A DNA stretch of 64,000 nucleotides from Flavobacterium sp. N3904 (GCF_025947305.1 NZ_CP110009.1:4257501-4321500), one strand, 5' to 3'. Numbered from the stretch's first letter, positions 49,855 to 58,620 are shown. Notes: generated from the letters alone by a model not told the origin. A program made the numbers and translations.

Positions 49855-52071
49855 TTATTTCACAATAGATGTTCCATCAACACCACCAATATATACAATC
49901 TCAGTTCTTCTGTTTTCTGCTCTGCCTTCTGGAGTTTCATTAGATTTTACTGGATTTTGATCCCCAAAACCTTTCGAAGTCAAATTCGCCGGATTTACTC
50001 CTTTGGCAATCAAAGCATCCATAACCACTTTTGCTCTGGCTTCAGATAGCTTTAGATTTGCTTTCGGATTCCCCACATTATCGGTATAGCCATTAATTGC
50101 AAATTTTGCATTCGGATAATTAATCAAAATTTCTTTGATAGCATCCAATCGGCCTGATGTTTCGCCTTTTCTGGCATCGCTCAGAGTAGCTTTGCCTGTA
50201 TTAAAGAAAATAGAACGTGCTTCCACTCTTAATTGTTCCAGCGTAGCTTCTGTCACTTTTGGGCAACCTTTGTTTTCAACAGGTCCAAAAAGCAATGGAC
50301 AACCATCAACATCATCCGGAACGGTATCGCCATCGGCATCCAAAACTGGAATAGGGCAACCTGCATTGCTTACTGGTCCTGCAACTGTTGGACATTTATC
50401 ATCTTTATCAAGCACCCCATCTCCATCCGTATCTGGCCAAGGACAACCTTTGTTTTCTACTGGCCCTGCTACGTTTACACATGCATCAACATTGTCAAGA
50501 ACGGTATCTTTATCAGCATCTCCCCAAGGACATCCTTTATTTTCTACAGGACCTGCTACATTTACACAAGCATCATCTTTATCAAATACTTTGTCTCCAT
50601 CAGTATCTGGCCATGGACAACCGTGGTTTTCAACCGGACCCGCAACCAATGGGCAATCATCAAATTTATCTAATACTCCATCTTCGTCTGTATCCTTAAA
50701 TTTCTTTTGATACACAGGATACTTAATTCCGACATAAAAATCAGCTGCTTTAGAATCATCAGATACCAAATTGGTAATAACCGAACTAGAACCAACAAAA
50801 ATAGGTCCAAAACGCACAGCCGTGCCCACTTGAGTTCCGCTATATTCCATGTAGCTAATTGGCAATGAGAACGTAAACCATCTCGATTCATAACGAGGAA
50901 TCAAACTAACTGAATTTGCAATACTGTTCCCGTTAATGGTGTTTTTATTTATCAAACTTATATCTCCGTTTAAGTTCAAATAGAATTTATTATGAATATT
51001 CCAATCTACATTGGCATGAAAAGCTGTTGGTAAATTCGTTTTTCCTCCATTAGAAGTAGACACTTTTGTATAATTTGCTTCCAAAAAGTCATACAAATTA
51101 TCGGCAGCATCAATCATATCCTGAGTAACAACACCATTCAAGTTATAGGTGTCTTGTTGCGCATTTTTGTAATTTATAGAACCAATATCAGTCACCGAAA
51201 CACCAAAACGCAATTTGTATTTATTAACTGATTTGAAATTATTATCAACTGGTTTGGCGTTATTCAAATCATATTTTTGATAATCTGGTCTCCATTCGTA
51301 AACAAATCCCAAGTCAAATCCTACACCCATAGAGTTCGCATCAAATTTAAAATCATTATTGGAGTTGGTTACAAAATCCTGACTACTTCCTAGTGTAAGC
51401 ATTCCAGTGGTAACCAATTGACTATTTCCTGGATTAACATTGTCTTTAACAAATCCTGCCGAAACATCATTAGAATTTATATATCCGTTTACTCCTCCTT
51501 GCAAATATTTAACGGTCAAACCTCCTTTTAAGAAATTTTGATTGTTATTCCATAATACAGCTGCATACGAAAGACCAATTTCACCCCAAGAATTCGAAAC
51601 ACCATTCGGGTTACCTCCTTTAAACAAAAAGTTATCGGCATCATCCAATCCATTTTTTACTTCATCAACTAGATTACCATTAACTCCAACTACATTCGAA
51701 AAAGTTCTCGCTCTTGTAAAAATGGCAAGAGAGTGTTTTGGCGCCAAATTAAACATAAACGAAGGTCCCATAGCATCAAAACTGGTAATTCCGTTATTGT
51801 CGGTAGTAGGCGTCATTTTTGCCTGTGTATCAAAATCATAACCCGACTTTGTTGCATCAAGTAGGTTAACACCATATAAATCGTTCCCAACAGCTGCGCT
51901 TACCGAAAATAAATTGATATCGGTTTTAAAACGAGAATCGACAATTGTTGCCGGATTAAAAAGTACGCCTTGCACTCCTGCATAATTATCGGGGAAATAG
52001 CCCATATACGATTGCCCGTTCGATTTTGCAATTGAAAACAGAACAATTAAAAAAAGTAATGATTTTTTCAT
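49855..52071 (-). CDS. DUF5723 outer-membrane protein with TSP3 repeats and OmpA domain
   Basis: A 738-residue protein with signal peptide (MKKSLLFLIVLFSIAKSNG). Residues about 20-450 are a beta-barrel-like DUF5723 domain (YMGYFPDNYAGVQGVLFNPA). Residues about 460-620 hold five thrombospondin type 3 repeats of about 35 residues (DTDGDGVLDKDDKCP, repeated with VAGPVENKGCPWP), which bind calcium. The C-terminal OmpA-like domain (about 630-730; INGYTDNVGNPKANLKLSEA) binds peptidoglycan. It probably anchors the outer membrane to the wall. The near-identical repeat DNA between about 50270 and 50700 makes copy-number change likely. Confidence 0.92.
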   Translation of the reverse strand: MKKSLLFLIVLFSIAKSNGQSYMGYFPDNYAGVQGVLFNPATIVDSRFKTDINLFSVSAAVGNDLYGVNLLDATKSGYDFDTQAKMTPTTDNNGITSFDAMGPSFMFNLAPKHSLAIFTRARTFSNVVGVNGNLVDEVKNGLDDADNFLFKGGNPNGVSNSWGEIGLSYAAVLWNNNQNFLKGGLTVKYLQGGVNGYINSNDVSAGFVKDNVNPGNSQLVTTGMLTLGSSQDFVTNSNNDFKFDANSMGVGFDLGFVYEWRPDYQKYDLNNAKPVDNNFKSVNKYKLRFGVSVTDIGSINYKNAQQDTYNLNGVVTQDMIDAADNLYDFLEANYTKVSTSNGGKTNLPTAFHANVDWNIHNKFYLNLNGDISLINKNTINGNSIANSVSLIPRYESRWFTFSLPISYMEYSGTQVGTAVRFGPIFVGSSSVITNLVSDDSKAADFYVGIKYPVYQKKFKDTDEDGVLDKFDDCPLVAGPVENHGCPWPDTDGDKVFDKDDACVNVAGPVENKGCPWGDADKDTVLDNVDACVNVAGPVENKGCPWPDTDGDGVLDKDDKCPTVAGPVSNAGCPIPVLDADGDTVPDDVDGCPLLFGPVENKGCPKVTEATLEQLRVEARSIFFNTGKATLSDARKGETSGRLDAIKEILINYPNAKFAINGYTDNVGNPKANLKLSEARAKVVMDALIAKGVNPANLTSKGFGDQNPVKSNETPEGRAENRRTEIVYIGGVDGTSIVK

Positions 52072-52158
52072 TAAGTAGATTTTAGGTTAATATTGGTTAA
52101 GGTATTGTAATTATTTTAATACGGTTTTAATTTATTTTACATCGCAAAAGCACAAAAA

Positions 52159-52194
52159 AAACACTTAATTAATTTCAATATCAATTAAGTGTTT
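52159..52194 (-). terminator. Terminator of prfA
   Basis: Perfect 12-bp stem AAACACTTAATT / AATTAAGTGTTT with a 12-nt loop; 20 bp after the prfA stop at 52215; T-rich on the minus strand. Confidence 0.85.
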
Positions 52195-52214
52195 CTTCTT
52201 ATCAATTTGTATGC

Positions 52215-53291
52215 TTAAAAAACCTCACTCGCTTCTTTCAGTTTTTCCATGTTGTTTACCAAGGCCAGCTCATCAACAATTTTCTGGATATCACCATTCA
52301 TGATATTTCCCAAATCGTATAATGTCAAACCTACACGGTGATCCGTCACACGCCCTTGAGCATAATTATACGTACGAATCTTGGCCGAACGGTCGCCCGA
52401 ACTTACTTGCGAGGTACGCTTGGTAGCATCTTCTGCTTGCTTTTTGGCCAATTCCTGTTCGTACAAACGAGAACGCAAAACGCCCAAAGCTTTGTCTTTA
52501 TTCTTGTGTTGTGATTTTTGATCCTGACATTGCGCCACCAATCCTGTCGGAATGTGTGTCAAACGTACTGCCGATTTCGTAGTATTTACCGATTGTCCAC
52601 CAGGTCCAGACGAGCAAAAGAAATCCACACGTACATCATTCATATCAATCTGTACATCAAATTCCTCTGCTTCCGGAAGGACCATCACCGTTGCTGCCGA
52701 GGTATGTACACGTCCTTGTGTTTCTGTTTGAGGTACCCGTTGCACACGGTGAACACCTGCTTCAAACTTCAAAGTTCCATAAACATCTTCTCCGGTAACT
52801 TCAAAAATTACCTCTTTGAAACCACCCGAAGTACCTTCGTTCATATCCACAACCGAAGTTCTCCAGCCTTGACCTTCGCAATATTTAGTGTACATTCTGA
52901 ACAAATCTCCTGCAAAAATACTGGCTTCGTCCCCACCCGTACCTGCGCGAATCTCCACCATCACGTTTTTGGCATCTTCTGGATCTTTCGGGATCAGCAT
53001 GAATTTTATTTCATCCTCCAATTCCGGCAATCTTTCCTTGGCTTCTTCGAGTTGCATTTTGGCCATCTCCGTCATATCGGCATCACTACCGTCAGCAATA
53101 ATTTCGTTTGCTTCATCGATATTTGCCATCAAAAGCACATATTCATCACGCTTTTCTGCCAAAGCTTTTAAATTCTTATACTCTTGATTCAATTGCACAT
53201 AACGCTTCTGATCTGAGATTACATCCGGCTGAATGATCAAATCCGAAATCTCATCGAAACGTTGTTTTACTATTTGAAGTCTATCTAACAT
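52215..53291 (-). CDS. prfA: Peptide chain release factor 1
   Basis: A 358-residue translation termination factor recognising UAA and UAG. The catalytic GGQ motif is in SSGPGGQSVNTTKSAVRL, and upstream RF1 signature GRVHTSAATVMVLPE is present. The start is MLDRLQIVKQRFDEI at 53291; a 9-residue in-frame extension to 53318 would run into the -7 box. A good promoter lies at 53316-53346. One copy of the dispersed element lies 35 bp farther upstream in the same orientation. Confidence 0.96.
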   Translation of the reverse strand: MLDRLQIVKQRFDEISDLIIQPDVISDQKRYVQLNQEYKNLKALAEKRDEYVLLMANIDEANEIIADGSDADMTEMAKMQLEEAKERLPELEDEIKFMLIPKDPEDAKNVMVEIRAGTGGDEASIFAGDLFRMYTKYCEGQGWRTSVVDMNEGTSGGFKEVIFEVTGEDVYGTLKFEAGVHRVQRVPQTETQGRVHTSAATVMVLPEAEEFDVQIDMNDVRVDFFCSSGPGGQSVNTTKSAVRLTHIPTGLVAQCQDQKSQHKNKDKALGVLRSRLYEQELAKKQAEDATKRTSQVSSGDRSAKIRTYNYAQGRVTDHRVGLTLYDLGNIMNGDIQKIVDELALVNNMEKLKEASEVF

Positions 53292-53315
53292 TTTCTTATT
53301 CCTTTTATTGGAGTG

Positions 53316-53346
53316 CAAAAGTACAAAAAAACTATTCAGTTTACAA
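53316..53346 (-). promoter_or_regulatory. prfA promoter
   Basis: On the minus strand TTG (53344-53346), 20 bp, TACTTTTG (53316-53323), then 24 bp to the ATG. This supports the start at 53291 and places dispersed element copy B upstream of, not inside, the transcript. Confidence 0.65.
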
Positions 53347-53380
53347 TTTACCGTAACCAGAGAATTTAATTAAGAAAATT

Positions 53381-53470
53381 TAGGAGCTGTTTCCTGCTGT
53401 CCGTTTCAATCTTTTGTGCCGAACACCGGCACAAAAGGATTTTCACTACCATCAGGGCTAGGGCTTTTCG
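53381..53470 (-). repeat. Dispersed intergenic element, copy B
   Basis: Read on the minus strand it starts near TAGCCCTGATGGTAGTGAAAA and ends ACAGCAGGAAACAGCTCC plus TA, matching both ends of copy A (44924-45070). The interior is a perfect hairpin with 11-bp arms, CTTTTGTGCCG / CGGCACAAAAG (53411-53421, 53427-53437), loop AACAC on the plus strand. It is non-coding and oriented toward prfA, as copy A is toward purU. Confidence 0.65.
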
Positions 53471-53624
53471 TTTTTTAAGGAGCCTTTACGGTTTCCCGTA
53501 ATATTCCGGAATAAAAACAAATTATTTTTAAAAACAGCTACAAGACTATCTATTTTTTTATCAGTGTTTTCGGCATTAATTTATATATTTGAGAAATTCC
53601 AACTCCGACAATAAATCTCAAAAA

Positions 53625-53771
53625 AATTCAGCTCCCCGCTCTACGAAGTCTCCCGACTTCGTCACACACGCTGAGCAAGAAATACAAAACCATCCCGAAC
53701 CCTCGTATTTGCAATTCGAGTCCGATAGCGAATTTGCAATCCGTGCCCGCAATATTGGTAAAAACATTTGA
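53625..53771. other. Structured, GC-richer non-coding segment
   Basis: Contains a perfect hairpin ACGAAGTC / GACTTCGT with a 4-nt loop (53643-53662) and the direct repeat ATTTGCAAT at 53707-53715 and 53732-53740, each followed by CG-rich bases. A 60-codon frame crosses it (53589-53771), but its composition is unlike the neighbours and it has no signal or family. The segment resembles leftovers of REP-type or transposon-end DNA; no transposase gene is present. Confidence 0.4.
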
Positions 53772-53813
53772 TAAAATATCAAAGCAATTTAGACCTTCCC
53801 ACTTTATAGACAC

Positions 53814-53847
53814 AAAACCTCCAAACTCATTTGATTTTGGAGGTTTT
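53814..53847. terminator. Orphan terminator hairpin
   Basis: Perfect 12-bp stem AAAACCTCCAAA / TTTGGAGGTTTT with a 10-nt loop and T-rich on both strands. No gene ends next to it, which hints at an unrecognised transcript in the 53.5-53.8 kb segment or a relic of one. Confidence 0.65.
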
Positions 53848-53875
53848 TTGTATTCAAAATAGTAGAAAACAAGTT

Positions 53876-54060
53876 CAGGACTTGGTTAACCACGTCCTGA
53901 GCAGGGTTTACCACGTTATACAACGGGATAGATGGCGTCTCAAACGGGGTAAACCACGTTCTATAACGGGGCATTTGCCGTCTAGGACGTGGTCGACCAC
54001 GTTACTAGACGGGGTAAACGCATTGCAAGACGTGGTAAACGGAGTTTGGGACGTGGTAGG
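53876..54060. repeat. Tandem array of about nine 21-22 bp degenerate palindromes
   Basis: The unit consensus is ACG(T/G)GGTnnACCACGT. The unit at 53987-54002 is a perfect 16-bp palindrome (ACGTGGTCGACCACGT). GGT cores recur at 53884, 53905, 53926 (GGA), 53948, 53970 (GGC), 53991, 54013, 54034 and 54055, that is every 21 or 22 bp, about two DNA turns. The GC content is clearly higher than the flanks. An open frame across it (53831-54112) is a side effect of the period and not a supported gene. Confidence 0.8.
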
Positions 54061-54191
54061 GCACAAAAAAATGGAAAATAAACTTGTTTCTTTATCGTTT
54101 GGTACTGTATGATTTGGCTAAGCCATATAGCATAATGCAACCCGTTCCCAAAACAACAAGCAACTAAGAAAATACTAAATACTCAAAGTAA

Positions 54192-54218
54192 AAAAAGCTA
54201 CAAATTTTAAAGCTTTTT
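54192..54218. terminator. Terminator-like hairpin downstream of the array
   Basis: Stem AAAAAGCT / AGCTTTTT with an 11-nt loop followed by ATTATA on the plus strand, between the palindrome array and the PhzF-like gene. It could end a transcript that covers the array. Confidence 0.55.
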
Positions 54219-54300
54219 ATTATATTTATAAACAGAAAACATCAAACTTTGTGGGCACGGAGTGCACTTCTGCCAACGGAATTTTAAAAAATTTTAAAAA

Positions 54301-55101
54301 ATGAAAACCTATTTTGTAGATTCTTTTACTAATGAAAAATTCAAAGGAAATCCAGCTGCGGTTTGTCTTCCTGAGGATGAATTAGATGTTGCCACCATGC
54401 AAAGCATTGCTACAGAAATTGGTTTTTCTGAAACTGCTTTTATAAAACAAATCACCGACAATACCTATAGCATTCGCTTTTTTACGCCAAAGATTGAAAT
54501 CCCACTATGTGGACACGCCACATTGGCTTCTTCAAAAATTATTTTCAACACAACTTCATTTGACAGTATAAAATTTATCAACTGTGAAAATGTCGAGTTG
54601 CTTATTGAAAAAGTAAAAAATAAAATCAAAATGCAATTTCCTGTTTATGACACTATAGAAACAACCGTGCCTCAAAAGATGATAGATGCACTTGGAATTT
54701 CTGAAATTGCGAATAAAAGATACAGCCCTAAAAATAAAATAATTTTAATTGAAATTGAGAGTGCAATGGAATTGGCAAATTTAAAACCTGATTTTACCGC
54801 TCTATTAAATTCATATACAGGAATAAATGGGGTTCTGGTCACTGCTATTTCAGACAGCAAAAATTTTGATTTTCATTACAGGTATTTTTGGCCTTGGGCA
54901 GGAACTAACGAGGATCCTGTAACGGGCGGAATTCAAACTTTTTTGACAAAATATTGGGCAACAAAGCTGAACAAAACAAAATTGAATGCTTATCAGTCTT
55001 CAGTAAGAACAGGAACTATGAGTACCGAACTTTTACAGGACAACGTTTTTATTTTGGGCGAAGCGGTGACTGTATTGGAAGGGGAATTTATTTTAAAATA
55101 A
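54301..55101 (+). CDS. PhzF family isomerase-like protein
   Basis: A 266-residue cytosolic protein of the PhzF fold (TYFVDSFTNEKFKGNPAAVCL, IGFSETAFIKQ with the expected catalytic Glu in SETAF, PLCGHATLAS, and GTNEDPVTGGIQTFL). Founding members act in phenazine synthesis, but most homologues have unknown substrates and no phenazine genes are nearby. The usual length is about 260-300 residues. The next gene, a small membrane protein, begins 5 bp after the stop, so they form an operon. Confidence 0.9.
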   Translation: MKTYFVDSFTNEKFKGNPAAVCLPEDELDVATMQSIATEIGFSETAFIKQITDNTYSIRFFTPKIEIPLCGHATLASSKIIFNTTSFDSIKFINCENVELLIEKVKNKIKMQFPVYDTIETTVPQKMIDALGISEIANKRYSPKNKIILIEIESAMELANLKPDFTALLNSYTGINGVLVTAISDSKNFDFHYRYFWPWAGTNEDPVTGGIQTFLTKYWATKLNKTKLNAYQSSVRTGTMSTELLQDNVFILGEAVTVLEGEFILK

Positions 55102-55106
55102 TACAA

Positions 55107-55496
55107 ATGGAAATGCTAAAATATTTGTTATGTTGGTTTCCGATGGTTTTACTAGCAGTCCTAAATGGAGCTGCGAGAGATTTATGGTATACTAAATACA
55201 CTGGTGCATTAGCGGCACATCAAATTTCTACATTTTTTTTAATTATACTCATTGGACTTTACTGTTGTTTGGTTGTAAAATGGTTTCCTCCCAATTCTGA
55301 AAAACAGGCTTTATTCATTGGAATTGTCTGGACGCTTTTGACACTGGCATTTGAGTTTGGTTTTGGGCTACTCCGCGGAAATTCTTGGAAACAACTATTA
55401 CATACCTATAATTTTACCGAAGGACAAATTTGGATTCTTATCCCAATTTGGGTTGCAATAGCACCTTATATCGTTTACAGATTTATATCAAAATAA
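55107..55496 (+). CDS. Small four-helix membrane protein, unknown
   Basis: A 129-residue protein from the ATG at 55107 (MEMLKYLLCWFPMVLLAVLN). Longer in-frame extensions would lie inside the phzF-like gene. Four hydrophobic helices are visible (about 3-22, 40-62, 70-90, 105-125). Charged loops carry AARDLWYTKYTGALAAHQ and GLLRGNSWKQLLHTYNF. I do not assign a family. It is coupled to the PhzF-like gene by 5-bp spacing. Confidence 0.75.
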   Translation: MEMLKYLLCWFPMVLLAVLNGAARDLWYTKYTGALAAHQISTFFLIILIGLYCCLVVKWFPPNSEKQALFIGIVWTLLTLAFEFGFGLLRGNSWKQLLHTYNFTEGQIWILIPIWVAIAPYIVYRFISK

Positions 55497-55579
55497 GTCA
55501 GGCGCAGCATTCCATAAAATTTCATTTCAATACCAATTTCAAAATTCCTAATTTGCGGCTTCAAAATCAGTAGAAGAAA

Positions 55580-57871
55580 ATGAAGGTCTGTATTGCCGAA
55601 AAACCAAGTGTAGCACGCGAAATCGCATCCGTTTTGGGAGCCAATATCAAGCACGACGGCTATTACGAAGGCAATGGCTATCAGGTTACTTATACTTTTG
55701 GACATTTATGCACCCTAAAAGAACCTAACGATTACAAACCCAATTGGAAAAGCTGGGATTTGAACAACCTCCCGATGCTTCCCGACAAATTCGAAACCAA
55801 AGTGGTGCAGAATTCGGGTATTCAAAAGCAATTCAGGATCATAAAAAGTCTATTCAACAAAGCCGAGTTGGTTATCAACTGCGGGGATGCTGGACAAGAA
55901 GGAGAACTCATTCAACGTTGGGTCATGAACGAAGCCCATTACAAAGGAGAAGTTCAACGCTTATGGATTTCGTCGCTGACCACCGAAGCCATCAAAGAAG
56001 GTTTCCAAAACCTGAAACCATCCGCCAACTACGATAATTTATACTACGCAGGGTTTTCCAGAGCCATTGGCGACTGGTTGCTTGGCATGAACGCTACCCG
56101 TTTGTACACCGTAAAACACGGTGGTTATAAACAAGTATTGTCTATCGGTCGGGTGCAAACCCCAACGCTGGCAATGGTCGTTGACCGATTTAAAGAAATT
56201 GAGAATTTCAAACCGCAACCCTATTGGGAATTACAGACTTTATACAGGGAAACACTTTTCAGCTATGAAGACGGACGCTTTCTAAAAAAGGAAGATGGCG
56301 AAATTTTGGCTAACAAAGTCAAGGAAAGCGAGTTCGAAATTGTTTCTGTCGAAAAAAAGAATGGCAATGAGTTTGCTCCTAAGCTTTTTGATTTAACAGG
56401 TTTGCAAGTATATTGCAATCAAAAATTTGGGTTTTCGGCAGATGAAACACTCAAAATTGTTCAGACACTGTACGAACAAAAAGTAGTCACCTACCCCAGA
56501 GTCGATACCACGTTTTTACCTAACGACATCTACCCAAAAGTGCCGGGAATATTAAAAAACTTAACCAATTATAATGCATTGACGCAGCCTCTTTTGGAAA
56601 AAAAGATTAAAAAATCGCCCAAAGTTTTCAACGACAAAAAAGTAACCGATCACCACGCGATTATTCCAACGGGAGTGCAAAGTAATTTGCAATACAATCA
56701 GCAACAAGTGTATGATATTATTGTAAAGCGTTTTATAGCGGTGTTCTATGATGATTGTTTGGTGGCCAACACCACAGTAACCGGAAAAGCAGCCGATGTA
56801 CTCTTTAAAACCACTGGAAAAGAAATCTTAAAAAAAGGATTTCGAATAGTTTTTGAAGACCCAAATGCCAAAGAAAAAGAAGCCGACATCTTGCCCAGTT
56901 TTGTTGTAGGCGAAAAAGGACCGCACCAACCTTCATTTTTGGAAAAGGAAACCAAGCCACCCAATCAGTTTACCGAGGCCACCTTATTGCGCGCCATGGA
57001 AACTGCAGGCAAACAGATAGACGACGAGGACTTACGCGAATTGATGAAAGAAAACGGCATTGGACGGCCATCAACACGGGCCAATATTATCGAAACGCTC
57101 TTTAGACGCCAATACATTGTTCGAAACAAAAAACAAGTATTGCCAACACCAACTGGGATTCAACTGATTGACACCATCCAAAATGATTTAATAAAATCAG
57201 CTGAACTTACCGGTTCATGGGAAAAGCAGTTGAAAGATATTGAAAAAGGGACGTTTACAGCCGGTGCATTTATCAACAATATGAAACGTATGGTAGATGC
57301 CTTGGTGTATGAAGTACGAAGCGAAACCAGGCGTGCCAATATTTCGCATGAAGGAAGTGTTCAAAAGCAAGAAGCTACGGTTGAGAAAAAGAAAGCGGCG
57401 GGTATTTTGGGTGAAGTTTGTCCGAAATGCAAAAAAACATCGCTCATAAAAGGAAAATCGGCTTACGGCTGTGGTGATTACAAAGCCGGTTGTACTTTTG
57501 TATTGCCCTATACTTTTGCCGAGAAAAAAATATCAGAGAATCAATATTTAAGATTGCTCCAAAAAGGATCGACCGTAAATTTAAAAGACTTCAAAACCGA
57601 TGCTGGCACTGTGGAAGGTTTGCTTCGCTTTGATGAGAATTTCATACTCAAACTGGAACCGAAAAAAACTGTCCCAAAACCAACGCCGAACGAATTAACA
57701 TGCCCGAAATGCAAAAAAGGAACTATTCTGAAAGGGAAAACCGCTTATGGTTGCGGTGATTATAAATTGGGCTGTGATTTTAAAGTCACTTTTGATATGG
57801 TTAGAGAAAAACTGAAAGACCAAAAACCTACCAAAGAATTGGTTCATTCTATTTTGAATGAAAGTATCTAA
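55580..57871 (+). CDS. topB: DNA topoisomerase III (type IA)
   Basis: A 763-residue enzyme that passes single strands to relax or decatenate DNA. The TOPRIM domain has Glu7 (CIAEKPSVAREI) and CGDAGQEGE at 101-109; the active-site Tyr305 is in VTYPRVDTTFLP. At the position of the second acidic residue of the usual DxD (Asp105 in E. coli TopB) this protein has Gly105. The C terminus carries two Cys4 zinc-ribbon-like repeats (CPKCKKTSLIKGKSAYGCGD and CPKCKKGTILKGKTAYGCGD). It starts 83 bp after the membrane protein gene. Confidence 0.93.
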   Translation: MKVCIAEKPSVAREIASVLGANIKHDGYYEGNGYQVTYTFGHLCTLKEPNDYKPNWKSWDLNNLPMLPDKFETKVVQNSGIQKQFRIIKSLFNKAELVINCGDAGQEGELIQRWVMNEAHYKGEVQRLWISSLTTEAIKEGFQNLKPSANYDNLYYAGFSRAIGDWLLGMNATRLYTVKHGGYKQVLSIGRVQTPTLAMVVDRFKEIENFKPQPYWELQTLYRETLFSYEDGRFLKKEDGEILANKVKESEFEIVSVEKKNGNEFAPKLFDLTGLQVYCNQKFGFSADETLKIVQTLYEQKVVTYPRVDTTFLPNDIYPKVPGILKNLTNYNALTQPLLEKKIKKSPKVFNDKKVTDHHAIIPTGVQSNLQYNQQQVYDIIVKRFIAVFYDDCLVANTTVTGKAADVLFKTTGKEILKKGFRIVFEDPNAKEKEADILPSFVVGEKGPHQPSFLEKETKPPNQFTEATLLRAMETAGKQIDDEDLRELMKENGIGRPSTRANIIETLFRRQYIVRNKKQVLPTPTGIQLIDTIQNDLIKSAELTGSWEKQLKDIEKGTFTAGAFINNMKRMVDALVYEVRSETRRANISHEGSVQKQEATVEKKKAAGILGEVCPKCKKTSLIKGKSAYGCGDYKAGCTFVLPYTFAEKKISENQYLRLLQKGSTVNLKDFKTDAGTVEGLLRFDENFILKLEPKKTVPKPTPNELTCPKCKKGTILKGKTAYGCGDYKLGCDFKVTFDMVREKLKDQKPTKELVHSILNESI

Positions 57872-58025
57872 AATCATTTTAAACATATAAGTCATGTAAG
57901 TTTAAAGAAAATTTGTAAAAGCAATTACTTATATGGTAAACCTTTGATTCCAAAATTTTAAGAACAACACTATTCTATTTTTTTATAAATTAGCTTATTC
58001 AAAATAACACCAAATATTTACGCCA

Positions 58026-58505
58026 ATGTTTCAAAAAGCAACTCTTATACTGTTTTTGTTAGCCATCGTTTCCTGCAAAAACTCTGAAGCCAACGAGAAA
58101 GACAAAATAAAAACAGCCAACTGGCTCCTCGGAAAATGGGAAACCAAAACCGCAGACGGCATTCTATCCGAAAGCTGGAAACAATTGAACGACAGTACTT
58201 TTCAAGGAGAATCTTTCTTTATCAAAGGCAAAGATACATTGCATTTTGAAACCCTAACATTGCAACAAAAGGGAGAAGAATTATTTTATAACGCCACCGT
58301 AAAAGGACAAAATGAGAACAAGGCAGTCACTTTTAAAATGACTATTGGAACAGCAAATCAACTGGTTTTTGAAAATCCAAGACACGATTACCCCCAAAAA
58401 ATTACCTACAACCAGATAAAAAAAGATAGTTTGGTCGCGGCTATTATTGGCGTGCAACTCGGCAAACCTAGCGCTGAGAAATTTGGGATGAAAAAGTCCG
58501 AATAA
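58026..58505 (+). CDS. DUF6265 lipoprotein
   Basis: A 159-residue lipoprotein (MFQKATLILFLLAIVSC, Cys17). The mature region fits DUF6265, a lipocalin-like family seen in Bacteroidota: TANWLLGKWETKTADGILSESW near the start and FENPRHDYPQKITY near the end. Function is unknown; the fold suggests binding of a hydrophobic ligand. It is a single gene with a terminator at 58536. Confidence 0.85.
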   Translation: MFQKATLILFLLAIVSCKNSEANEKDKIKTANWLLGKWETKTADGILSESWKQLNDSTFQGESFFIKGKDTLHFETLTLQQKGEELFYNATVKGQNENKAVTFKMTIGTANQLVFENPRHDYPQKITYNQIKKDSLVAAIIGVQLGKPSAEKFGMKKSE

Positions 58506-58535
58506 TAAAAAACAATCTTAATCCTATAAAAATAG

Positions 58536-58558
58536 ACCTTGCCCAACACTGGTAAGGT
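58536..58558 (+). terminator. Terminator of the DUF6265 gene
   Basis: Stem ACCTTGCC / GGTAAGGT (one G-T wobble) with a 7-nt loop followed by eight T residues; 31 bp after the stop. Confidence 0.82.
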
Positions 58559-58620
58559 TTTTTTTATACCCTAAAACATTGAAAAAGAACTACTAAAAAA
58601 TTAATAAATTTTATTATTCA

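Noticed and set aside
50135..50710. Long plus-strand frames opposite the TSP3 repeats
   Set aside because: Repetitive antisense frames caused by the repeat codons of the OmpA-family gene.
53589..53771. 60-codon frame (MRNSNSDNKSQ...) as a gene
   Set aside because: It crosses a hairpin and repeated ATTTGCAAT boxes, lacks a signal or known domain, and the structured DNA is a simpler reading.
53831..54112. 93-codon open frame across the palindrome array
   Set aside because: The frame stays open because the repeat period is near a multiple of three; it has no start context, family or balanced composition, and the DNA palindromes explain the pattern better.
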